Source: Candidatus Aminicenantota bacterium
Lineage (GTDB): Bacteria > Acidobacteriota > Aminicenantia > Aminicenantales > Aminicenantaceae
Length of the DNA stretch: 8,080 nt
Assembly (NCBI GenBank): GCA_023135995.1
Contig: JAGLRY010000083.1
Span: 1-8,080, forward strand
Direction: 5' to 3'
Each line of letters opens with the position of its first letter. Position 1 is the first letter of the stretch. This document shows positions 1-6,269 of the stretch, in pieces. The notes under the pieces are model-generated. The model was not told the origin of the DNA. It was given only the letters and a program-made list of their open reading frames with translations, and made no database searches. The position numbers and the translations under genes are program-made.

Positions 1-897
1 TCCCAATAACTCGAGCAGAGTGGGCGCAACATCGCTCAATTCCCCATGCTCCCTCAAATCCAAGCTCTCAGGGTTTTCCTGACGAAAATCCGCGAGAATA
101 AACGGGACAGGATTTTTGGTATGGCCCGTGTTGACTGTTCCGTCCGCATACTGCCATTCCTCGACTGTGCCATGGTCTGCAGTCACAACAACCGTTACAC
201 GCCGTGTTCGGCACTCTTCCACAAGCCGTTCAAGCTGCTGATCCACGACCTCCACAGCTCTCAGCACCGCCTTCTTATCCTCGATGTGGCCCAATACATC
301 CACATTGGCAAGATTTCCCACGACAACATGAACAGATGGATCATCAAGCTGAGTTATTATGAACTCAGTGACTTGTGCAGCACTCATCTCAGGAGTGAGA
401 GCATACGAATCGACTCCTTCTGGTGATGGGACGAGGATCCTCTTCTCTCCGGGAAAGGGTTTTTCATTTTTGCCATTCATGAAATACCCCACATGGATGG
501 CTTTTTCGGATTCGGCAACCTTAACGAGGGACAATCCCTTCTTGGTGACAACCTCAGCAAAAGTGTTTTTCACCTCTCCCTCTGGCGGAAATGCGACTCG
601 GACATCCAGTGAAGATGCATACTCGATCATGGTTACAAAATGCAGTTCTAAATCTCCCTTGACACCAAATTTATCAAAATCTTTTTCGGTGAGACTCTCC
701 GTGATCTGTATTTCCCTCTCGCCACGGATGTCGTAAAAAATGACAGAATCTCCCCGTTGAATTCGACCTATGGGTTTTCGAGAGGAATCAACCACAACAA
801 TGGGTTCCAATTCTTCATCCTCTTGGCCAAATCGATACGCCTCTTTAATGGCTTCGACCAGGGATGAATCCATACTCTCAGTTTTTGCCTTGCTCAT
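1..897 (-). CDS. gpmI: 2,3-bisphosphoglycerate-independent phosphoglycerate mutase, C-terminal part only (N-terminal half absent; 3' end beyond window)
   Basis: The 299 visible residues match the last part of the cytoplasmic glycolytic enzyme iPGM, which interconverts 2- and 3-phosphoglycerate through a phosphoserine intermediate. Seen: the substrate-arginine stretch DIRGER (R58, R61), the lysine of SEKAIH (K132), and the metal ligands D200 and H204 (NVDVLGH), D241 and H242 (TADHG) and H259 (GHTKNPVPF). The frame is still open at base 1, at a motif (LSDVAPTLLELLG) that normally lies about 15-25 residues from the end. The start is fixed by an in-frame TAG immediately before the ATG at 897-895, with GAGGAG five bases upstream. 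Family members have about 510 residues; this one begins near their residue 210. It therefore lacks the first metal aspartate, the nucleophile serine (S62 in the Bacillus enzyme) and most of the transferase domain. No remnant of that half is visible upstream. It could be a relic, a split enzyme whose partner lies elsewhere, or a metal-binding paralogue with another role. Family identity is secure; activity as a mutase is doubtful. Confidence 0.85.
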   Translation of the reverse strand, partial: MSKAKTESMDSSLVEAIKEAYRFGQEDEELEPIVVVDSSRKPIGRIQRGDSVIFYDIRGEREIQITESLTEKDFDKFGVKGDLELHFVTMIEYASSLDVRVAFPPEGEVKNTFAEVVTKKGLSLVKVAESEKAIHVGYFMNGKNEKPFPGEKRILVPSPEGVDSYALTPEMSAAQVTEFIITQLDDPSVHVVVGNLANVDVLGHIEDKKAVLRAVEVVDQQLERLVEECRTRRVTVVVTADHGTVEEWQYADGTVNTGHTKNPVPFILADFRQENPESLDLREHGELSDVAPTLLELLG

Positions 898-902
898 CTA
901 GG

Positions 903-950
903 CTCCTCAACATAAGCCCTTACTATAAATACCAACACATTTGATGTCAA
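903..950 (-). promoter_or_regulatory. Sigma-70-like promoter and ribosome binding site of the truncated phosphoglycerate mutase gene
   Basis: Reading the minus strand, a perfect -35 box TTGACA (950-945) is followed after 17 bases by TATAGT (927-922, five of six consensus). GAGGAG (908-903) then lies five bases before the ATG at 897. The predicted transcript start is near 915, giving a short leader of about 18 bases. The arrangement is close to ideal, which argues that the shortened gene is transcribed and translated as it stands. The -35 box lies only five bases from the first palindromic box of the adjoining repeat region. Confidence 0.7.
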
Positions 951-954
951 CCAT

Positions 955-1189
955 CTGAATTATTCATAAAAGTTGCCGATACGATTACTACAAAAAACTC
1001 TTAATTCTTATTATCGGCATCTTTTACCCTTCGGGCGAACCGATTTCACAGCATCGGCTTCGTCGTAACTCATTCGCAGTAGTTTACTACAGCTTCATGA
1101 GCCACTTCCTTGCCGCTACTGCAATCTCGGTCCGTGAATAATCCATCTTTCTCCTGAATTATTCAATACAGCTTCGTGGGCCACTGCCT
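955..1189. repeat. Repeat-rich, gene-free region; candidate dispersed intergenic (MITE-like) repeat
   Basis: The 461 bases between the mutase and the S9 peptidase (898-1358) hold no convincing gene but dense repeats. The palindrome TGAATTATTCA occurs at 956-966 and 1155-1165, with a near copy TGAATAATCCA at 1135-1145. A 23-base direct repeat beginning TACAGCTTC lies at 1088-1110 and 1167-1189 (20 of 23 identical). Inverted repeats: TGCCGATA at 974-981 against 1012-1019; CCGAT at 1040-1044 against 1053-1057; GTAGT/ACTAC at 1079-1090; and GCAGTAG at 1076-1082 against CTACTGC at 1116-1122. Such nested stems with boxes near the ends suggest a small non-autonomous repeat or a structured RNA, but a single copy cannot decide. 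No transposase is inside. From 1190 to 1300 I see only a G-rich run (1204-1219) and weak promoter-like hexamers. Confidence 0.5.
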
Positions 1190-1295
1190 CAACCTTTGTG
1201 AATGGGTGGGGTGGGTTGGCCTTGACGAATGGTGGATCGCTTATTAAAGTAGGAGGGCAACCAAAAGGTCATACGGTATGTCACACTGTCAAATC

Positions 1296-1325
1296 CAGAC
1301 AAGTCATATCGAGATAGACTAAAAT
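1296..1325 (+). promoter_or_regulatory. Weak candidate promoter for the S9 peptidase gene
   Basis: CAGACA (1296-1301, four of six to the -35 consensus) and TAAAAT (1320-1325, five of six to the -10 consensus) are 18 bases apart. They would start transcription near 1332, about 27 bases before the ATG at 1359. A rival pair is TTGACG (1222-1227) and TAAAGT (1245-1250), 17 apart, which would give a leader of about 100 bases. Neither is strong; I prefer the nearer one for its short leader. Confidence 0.3.
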
Positions 1326-1349
1326 ACAAAAAACTGAATGGACACGAGT

Positions 1350-1354
1350 GGAGG
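1350..1354 (+). promoter_or_regulatory. Ribosome binding site that decides the S9 peptidase start
   Basis: GGAGG at 1350-1354 stands four bases before the ATG at 1359, whereas the in-frame ATG at 1338 has no purine-rich site before it. The later start also places the signal peptide (MKKLSRDFF...) directly at the N terminus, as expected for an exported protein. Confidence 0.8.
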
Positions 1355-1358
1355 AACG

Positions 1359-3404
1359 ATGAAAAAACTATCCAGAGATTTTTTCATTTTTGTTTTTGTT
1401 CTATCTTGTGCGGCATCAATAACCGCAACGGATGCCCGCCCGATCACCTTTGATGATTTTATTCGGATCAAACGGATCAGTGATCCACAGATATCTCCTC
1501 AAGGTGATCAGATCGCTTTTGTCATCACCGCAATGGACAAAGATAAAAACACGAGTAACAGTGACATTTGGATCCAAGCGGCTAAGGGCGGGAAGCCTTG
1601 GCAGCTCACCTCAAGCCCCAAAGCCGACTTCAATCCCAGATGGTCGCCCGATGGAAAAAAGATCGCCTTCATATCGACGCGTAAAGGAATCCCCCAGGTT
1701 TGGATGATCGATTCCAGAGGAGGAGAAGCATATCCCTTGACGGATATCTCTACCGGAGCTTCAGGGGTGATTTGGTCTCCACAAGGAGATCATCTGGCCT
1801 TTCTCTCCTCTGTTTATCCGGACTGTGCGGATGATAACTGCAACCGCAAAAGAAATGAGGAAAAGAAAAAAAGTCTGGTGAAAGCCCAAATTTTTGATGA
1901 GCTGCTCTTCCGGCACTGGAATGCCTGGAGAGACAGCACTCGGAGTCATGTCTTTGTCACTCCTGCCGATGAAGGAAAAGCTCGCGATCTCTCCCCTGGA
2001 GATTTTGATGTGCCGCCCATCTCACTGGGAAGCAGCCATGATTACACCTTTTCCCCAGATGGGAAGGAGATGTGTTTCGTTCGGAATACGGATCCGGAAC
2101 TGAGGCTCGGGTTGGGAACCAACAACGATCTTTTTATCTCTTCCATCGAAGGCGGCGATATTATTAAGATCACAGAGAACAGGGCCAATGACAACTCTCC
2201 CCATTACTCACCTGACGGCCGGTACATTGCTTACAGGGCCATGCGCAGGCCTGGATTCGAAGCAGACAGATACTGCCTGATGCTCTATGACCGAAAAACA
2301 AAACATATCACCAACCTCACAGAAAAACTAGATGCTTCAGTGGCAGAGATCATTTGGTCACTCGAGAGCTCTGATATCTATATCACCTTCGGAGAAAAGG
2401 GCCGTACAGTTCTGGCTCGTGTCTCTATCGCCGATCAGGTTGTAGAGAGAATCCTTGACAACCACACCATTAGTTCGCTCCAGCTCTTTCCCAGCGGAAA
2501 AAGATTTGTCTTCCTCAAACAAGGAATCCATTCCCCCTCTGAACTGTATGTGTTTGATGTCGCTTCCAAATCACTCGACCCGCTCACACGCATAAATGGC
2601 CCGCTTTTGGAGGAACTCGCAATGAATCCCGCAGAAGAATTTTGGTTCGAAGGAGCAGAAGGTGACAAAGTCCATGGGTATCTGCTCAAGCCACCCCAGT
2701 TTGAGCTAGACAAAAAATATCCCCTTGTTATGCTCATCCACGGTGGCCCACAAGGGGCCTGGTACGACAATTTTCATTACCGATGGAATGCTCAGATGTT
2801 TGTTTCACCAGGCTACGTTGTGGCTATGATCAATTTTCACGGAAGTACAGGTTACGGACAAGATTTCACAGACTCCATCTCAGGCGATTGGGGCGGAAGG
2901 CCATTCAAAGATATCATGCTCGGACTGGATTATCTTCTCTCTCACTATGACTTCATGGATAAAGATAAAGTGGGAGCCGCAGGTGCTTCCTACGGTGGAT
3001 ACATGATCAACTGGATAGAAGGTCATACCAATAGATTCAATTGTCTCATTTCCCATGCGGGAGTGTTCGACCTCCGGTCCATGTTTGGAGGGACCGAAGA
3101 GCTCTGGTTCCCTGAATGGGAATTCCAAGGGACTCCTTGGACAAATCCAGACCAGTATAAAAAATGGTCACCAAGTTTTTACGTCCAAAATTTCAAAACG
3201 CCATGTCTTGTGATCCATGGCCAGTATGATTTCAGGTTACCTGTTACTCAGGGATTCCAATTTTTTACGGCGCTCCAGCGGATGCATGTGCCCTCAAAGC
3301 TGCTGTACTTTCCCGATGAGGGCCACTTTGTTACAAAACCACAGAATGCCCAACTTTGGTGGAAAACCATGCACGAATGGCTCGCGGAATACTTGAAACA
3401 GTGA
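1359..3404 (+). CDS. Exported S9-family serine peptidase, dipeptidyl-peptidase 5 / acylaminoacyl-peptidase type
   Basis: A 681-residue prolyl-oligopeptidase-family enzyme that would release short N-terminal units from oligopeptides, probably in the periplasm. Seen, numbering from the ATG at 1359: a Sec signal peptide at 1-26 (MKKLSRDFF, then a hydrophobic core ending ASITATDA). A beta-propeller at about 30-420 carries at least five PD40-type repeats of the form SPDGxxIAF. The alpha/beta-hydrolase domain at about 435-681 has oxyanion-hole motif HGGP (461-464), nucleophile S544 in GASYGG, D624 in GQYDFRLP and H656 in DEGHF. The cysteine pair and charged run near 155-172 (CADDNCNRKR) followed by LLFRHWNAWRD resembles the insert of bacterial DPP5. 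Length is normal for S9 (about 680). All three catalytic residues are present, so it should be active. The gene stands alone, converging on the M23 gene. DPP5 versus acylaminoacyl-peptidase specificity cannot be settled from sequence. An alternative ATG at 1338 would add seven residues. Confidence 0.92.
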   Translation: MKKLSRDFFIFVFVLSCAASITATDARPITFDDFIRIKRISDPQISPQGDQIAFVITAMDKDKNTSNSDIWIQAAKGGKPWQLTSSPKADFNPRWSPDGKKIAFISTRKGIPQVWMIDSRGGEAYPLTDISTGASGVIWSPQGDHLAFLSSVYPDCADDNCNRKRNEEKKKSLVKAQIFDELLFRHWNAWRDSTRSHVFVTPADEGKARDLSPGDFDVPPISLGSSHDYTFSPDGKEMCFVRNTDPELRLGLGTNNDLFISSIEGGDIIKITENRANDNSPHYSPDGRYIAYRAMRRPGFEADRYCLMLYDRKTKHITNLTEKLDASVAEIIWSLESSDIYITFGEKGRTVLARVSIADQVVERILDNHTISSLQLFPSGKRFVFLKQGIHSPSELYVFDVASKSLDPLTRINGPLLEELAMNPAEEFWFEGAEGDKVHGYLLKPPQFELDKKYPLVMLIHGGPQGAWYDNFHYRWNAQMFVSPGYVVAMINFHGSTGYGQDFTDSISGDWGGRPFKDIMLGLDYLLSHYDFMDKDKVGAAGASYGGYMINWIEGHTNRFNCLISHAGVFDLRSMFGGTEELWFPEWEFQGTPWTNPDQYKKWSPSFYVQNFKTPCLVIHGQYDFRLPVTQGFQFFTALQRMHVPSKLLYFPDEGHFVTKPQNAQLWWKTMHEWLAEYLKQ

Positions 3405-3409
3405 CTCGG

Positions 3410-4300
3410 TCAGAAATCAAGATGGAGGAGAGAAAAAGGATCGATACGATTTCCCTTGATCTTCACTCCCCAATGGAGATGAGGACCGGTGACTCTGCCC
3501 GTGGCACCGATCTCCCCGATTATATCGCCTTTTTCAACAGAATCTCCCCGTTTCACTCTAAACTCCGATAAATGAAGATAGAGAGTAAAGACACCAAGAC
3601 CGTGATCGATGATAACGGTTTTCCCCGCGTAATAGAGGTGAGAGACCAGGACGACCGTCCCCGAATTTGAGGCAACGACAGGTGACGCATAAGGGGAGGA
3701 AATATCCACACCGCTGTGGGGAGAACGAGGCTGGTTGTTAAAAAATCGTCTTTCTCCAAAATTCGGCACGACTTCACCCGTAGAGGGAACGATAAATGGT
3801 CCCTCTCCCATCCATCGGGGACTGTATATGCCATAAATCGCATTTACGAGCTCGGACTCCTCACGGATTCTGGTAAGAACTTCAGGAGGCGGAGTGACAT
3901 ATTTTTCGTTGACCCACAGTTTCTTTACCGGGAATTCCTTGGCAACAACGAGAATTTCCTTGACCACCCTTTCGTGATGGCCATCAGCATAGACAGGTGT
4001 AATAACGATCGGGTAAAATCCGGGTTTCAAACTGAGATCAAGGCCGATGAGAGCCAAGTATTCCTCTGGATTCGCACTGGTTCCCAATGTGTATTTTTCT
4101 CCCGAAAATTGGGCCTGGATGCTTTTAACAGGAGAACTCGTACGGACTGTGACTCTCACAACCTCTCCGGGATATAGGGCTCGAAAATTGAGGTCGACCG
4201 TTATTTTCGAGGAATTCGTTTGGCCTTGCTGGGTTTTACAGAAAATCCACGAACACACGAGACACAACACACATACTGTGACACAAATGATTTTTCTCAT
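3410..4300 (-). CDS. Exported M23 (LytM/lysostaphin-type) metallopeptidase
   Basis: A 296-residue zinc peptidase predicted to cut peptidoglycan cross-link peptides outside the cytoplasmic membrane. Seen: a hydrophobic N-terminal segment at about 3-21 with several cysteines but no good lipobox, so a cleaved signal peptide or a membrane anchor. An Ig-like beta-rich domain (about 33-118, with SPVKSIQAQFSG and LKPGFYPIVITPVY) is typical of the N-terminal part of many M23 proteins, and a linker follows to about 165. The catalytic domain (about 178-292) has HSGVD (H195, D199), YLHL (H243) and GPHLHWG (H274, H276). H195, D199 and H276 would hold the zinc and H274 would help catalysis. All motif residues are intact, so it should be a true hydrolase rather than an inactive EnvC-like activator. 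The upstream ribosome site is weak (GGAA). It follows the amidohydrolase gene by 32 bases on the same strand, most likely as its operon partner. Its exact bond specificity is unknown. Confidence 0.92.
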   Translation of the reverse strand: MRKIICVTVCVLCLVCSWIFCKTQQGQTNSSKITVDLNFRALYPGEVVRVTVRTSSPVKSIQAQFSGEKYTLGTSANPEEYLALIGLDLSLKPGFYPIVITPVYADGHHERVVKEILVVAKEFPVKKLWVNEKYVTPPPEVLTRIREESELVNAIYGIYSPRWMGEGPFIVPSTGEVVPNFGERRFFNNQPRSPHSGVDISSPYASPVVASNSGTVVLVSHLYYAGKTVIIDHGLGVFTLYLHLSEFRVKRGDSVEKGDIIGEIGATGRVTGPHLHWGVKIKGNRIDPFSLLHLDF

Positions 4301-4332
4301 GAATTCCAGCTAACGCATTCGGCGTTTGGGAG

Positions 4333-6033
4333 TTACGCCTGCTTCCGGAGAATTTTCCCCGGCAGAAGCCCTGAGTGCTCACCATTATTGATAACCACCT
4401 GACCATTCACAATGACATAATCGATCCCTTCAGGGTATTGATGGGGATCCTTAAACGTGGCCTTATCGATAACTCTCTTTTCATCGAATATCACAATGTC
4501 TGCAAAGTATTCTCTCTGGAGAGCCCCTCTTTGTGCAAAGCCAAAATTCCTGGCCGGAACAGAAGTCATCTTTTTCAACATCTCTGCCATGGGGAGTATC
4601 TTTTCCTCCCGGATGTATTTCCCTAACACTCGAGGAAAAGTGCCATAACTCCGGGGATGGGGCTTCCCCTTATTCAGAGGGCCATAGGAAGCAAGGGCCG
4701 AGCCATCACAGCCCACTCCAACCAAAGGATGAGCGAGGATCCTCTTCAAGTTCTCCTCATTCATCATGAAGATCACCTGACCTGCCCTGTTCTCCTCTTC
4801 TATCAACAGATCTCTCAAGAATTCAAAGACATCTTTACCTGTTTCCTGTGTGGCTTCAAGAATTGTTTTTCCTTCAAAGACTTTGTTCCCCTCCGTAAAA
4901 ACAGATGAGATGACCACTTTATCCCAAGAACCCAGCTTCTTCTCTCTTTCTGCAAGAAAAGCCCGAAATTTACTCTCCAAAGTCGTGTCTTTCAATCGGG
5001 CTAAAAACTCATCTGTCGTGCCCTGTTTCGCCCAAAGAGGAAAATTCATGCTGCTGAGACCAGTGGCTCCAGCGATGTAGGAGTAGCGGTCGCAAAATAT
5101 GGGAATGCCTTCATCATGGGCCGCCTCCAGTTTGGCCAGTGCGTCGTCGATCTTATGCCAGTTGCGCGGATAGGCGATCTTGAAATGGGATATCTGAAGC
5201 CGAATCCCTGTCTTCCTGGAGACATCGATGGTCTCTTCCATTGCCTCGATTAAATGGTCGCTCTCATCACGCATGTGCGTGCTGTACAAGCCTCCGTTCT
5301 GCACAGCAACTCTACACAATTCAACGATCTCGTCCTGTTGGGCATAACTTCCCGGTGCGTATTCAAGGCCACTGGAAAGTCCCAGCGCTCCGTTCTGGAT
5401 GTTTTCTGCCACCAGCACCTTCATCTTTTCCAATTCCTCAGCCTTAGGGGGTCTGTCATTGAATCCCACAGCCATTCCTCGGATCGTCCCTTGACCGACA
5501 TACGATGAGTAATTGAGCGTCATTCCCTTTTCTTCAAGCTTAGAGAAAAAACCTTTGATATCCCTCCATGTCAAATCAACGTCATACGTTTCTTTCAAAT
5601 TGTCTCTGTACTCGTCATAGATCTCCTCAGCCACTGGAAAAGGAGAGCTGCCGCAGTTTCCGCTGACCAAAGTTGTTATCCCCTGTCGGATCGAGCTCTC
5701 TGCTTTGGGATTGACCAGAAGTTCGATATCCGTGTGATCATGCGCATCTATAAAGCCGGGACAGACTGTAAGATCTCGTGCGTCTATGACTGATTGTCCT
5801 TTTGCCGCAGAGATCTTTCCTATTTTTGCGATTTTCTGGCCGGTGATCCCGATATCTGCAGAGATCGCCTCATTGCCGAGTCCATCAAAAACACGCCCAT
5901 TCTTAATGACCAGGTCATAGTCTTTTTTCGAAGAGCAGCCTTTCAGTAATATCCCACAGCCACTCAAACCTGCGACCGTTGCGTAACGGGATGATTTTTT
6001 AAGAAAATCTCGTCGGGAGATTGGTTTTTTCAT
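4333..6033 (-). CDS. Tat-exported N-acyl-D-amino-acid deacylase-like amidohydrolase (probable lipoprotein)
   Basis: A 566-residue amidohydrolase-superfamily enzyme of the D-aminoacylase group, which splits N-acyl-D-amino acids into a carboxylic acid and a free D-amino acid. Seen: a twin-arginine signal SRRDFLKKS (6-14), then a short hydrophobic stretch with a perfect lipobox LSGC (C26) and a second cysteine at 33, so probably a folded, Tat-exported, lipid-anchored protein. The metal site is complete: H98 and H100 (DAHDHTD), C127 (SGNCGSS; the D-aminoacylase cysteine ligand), H253 (STHMRDES), H283 (ISHFKI) and catalytic D443 (GCDGSA). The C-terminal beta-sandwich ends with the family's PHQYPEGIDYVIVNGQVV stretch. 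GAGGAA (6043-6038) is well placed before the ATG. It is the first gene of an operon with the M23 peptidase. Substrate side chain is not readable; D-amino acids or dipeptides from peptidoglycan are a reasonable guess from the neighbour. Related amidohydrolases (dihydroorotase- or hydantoinase-like) lack the cysteine ligand motif. Confidence 0.9.
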   Translation of the reverse strand: MKKPISRRDFLKKSSRYATVAGLSGCGILLKGCSSKKDYDLVIKNGRVFDGLGNEAISADIGITGQKIAKIGKISAAKGQSVIDARDLTVCPGFIDAHDHTDIELLVNPKAESSIRQGITTLVSGNCGSSPFPVAEEIYDEYRDNLKETYDVDLTWRDIKGFFSKLEEKGMTLNYSSYVGQGTIRGMAVGFNDRPPKAEELEKMKVLVAENIQNGALGLSSGLEYAPGSYAQQDEIVELCRVAVQNGGLYSTHMRDESDHLIEAMEETIDVSRKTGIRLQISHFKIAYPRNWHKIDDALAKLEAAHDEGIPIFCDRYSYIAGATGLSSMNFPLWAKQGTTDEFLARLKDTTLESKFRAFLAEREKKLGSWDKVVISSVFTEGNKVFEGKTILEATQETGKDVFEFLRDLLIEEENRAGQVIFMMNEENLKRILAHPLVGVGCDGSALASYGPLNKGKPHPRSYGTFPRVLGKYIREEKILPMAEMLKKMTSVPARNFGFAQRGALQREYFADIVIFDEKRVIDKATFKDPHQYPEGIDYVIVNGQVVINNGEHSGLLPGKILRKQA

Positions 6034-6063
6034 CGTGTTCCTCGCAGTGAAGATTTACCCGCC

Positions 6064-6092
6064 AATATATCTAAATTACAAAAACTTGTCCA
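6064..6092 (-). promoter_or_regulatory. Promoter of the amidohydrolase-M23 operon, inside a decayed gene
   Basis: On the minus strand TGGACA (6092-6087) and TATATT (6069-6064) are exactly 17 bases apart, each one mismatch from consensus. Transcription would begin near 6057, about 24 bases before the ATG at 6033, with GAGGAA between. The -35 box and most of the spacer coincide with the tail of the sulfotransferase remnant. Confidence 0.6.
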
Positions 6093-6196
6093 TATAAATC
6101 TTCTTCTTCACCCATCCATACTCCTAAACGATGAAGAATACCTGCAAGAAGAGAGGAACCACTGCGGGGTATAGTAAGAATAACGACAGTTTTCAT
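6071..6196 (-). pseudogene. Sulfotransferase, 41-codon N-terminal remnant
   Basis: The minus strand reads an ATG at 6196-6194 and 41 codons to a TAG at 6073-6071. The protein begins MKTVVILTIPRSGSSLLAGI and continues LHRLGVWMGEEEDLY. A hydrophobic strand followed by PRSGSSLLAGILHRLGV is the 5'-phosphosulfate-binding loop and first helix at the N terminus of PAPS-dependent carbohydrate sulfotransferases. After about residue 38 the match ends and a stop follows, whereas intact enzymes have roughly 250-350 residues. GGTGAGAGG lies just before the ATG, so this was a real gene start. It follows the glycosyltransferase by 73 bases in the same direction, as would suit an operon making a sulfated glycan. 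The loop alone cannot catalyse sulfation, so I call it a deletion remnant. Family is inferred from one motif in the right position; the exact subfamily is open. Confidence 0.7.
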
Positions 6197-6269
6197 CACC
6201 TCTCACCCTGAACAATAATAGAAAAAAGAGTAATAAGTTTTAGCCCTCGTCTCAAAAACTCTCCTTTTG
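6197..6269. other. AT-rich gap between glycosyltransferase and sulfotransferase remnant
   Basis: These 73 bases hold the ribosome site of the sulfotransferase remnant (GGTGAGAGG, just above 6196). On the minus strand there is also a T-run (6 T) preceded by a weak split stem. It might act as a poor terminator for the glycosyltransferase but is not convincing. Nothing else is seen. Confidence 0.35.

Noticed and set aside
46..736. Two overlapping plus-strand open frames of about 125 codons
   Set aside because: They lie opposite the minus-strand phosphoglycerate mutase frame, which is clearly coding, and their translations match no family I recognise.
1204..1219. G-rich run that could form a G-quadruplex
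   Set aside because: It has only three runs of three or more G plus one GG, so at best a weak two-layer structure; likely chance.
1251..1322. AGGAGG followed by a 14-codon frame from the ATG at 1278
   Set aside because: The site is over 20 bases from the ATG, the peptide is very short and has no recognisable feature.
1338..1358. Earlier ATG for the S9 peptidase
   Set aside because: It has no ribosome site, would put MDTSGGT before the signal peptide, and leaves almost no leader after the likely promoter; the ATG at 1359 has GGAGG four bases away.
2435..3128. Minus-strand open frames inside the S9 peptidase gene
   Set aside because: They lie opposite a full-length catalytic domain with an intact triad; no motifs of their own.
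3553..4313. Additional frames overlapping the M23 gene on both strands
   Set aside because: Shadow frames of the M23 coding sequence; the M23 frame carries the signal peptide, HxxxD and HxH motifs.
4220..5508. Several plus-strand open frames of 60-84 codons across the amidohydrolase gene
   Set aside because: All are antisense to a continuous 566-codon gene with every metal ligand present.
6210..6262. Possible rho-independent terminator after the glycosyltransferase
   Set aside because: The stem is short, AT-rich and interrupted, despite the six-T run; not enough to call.
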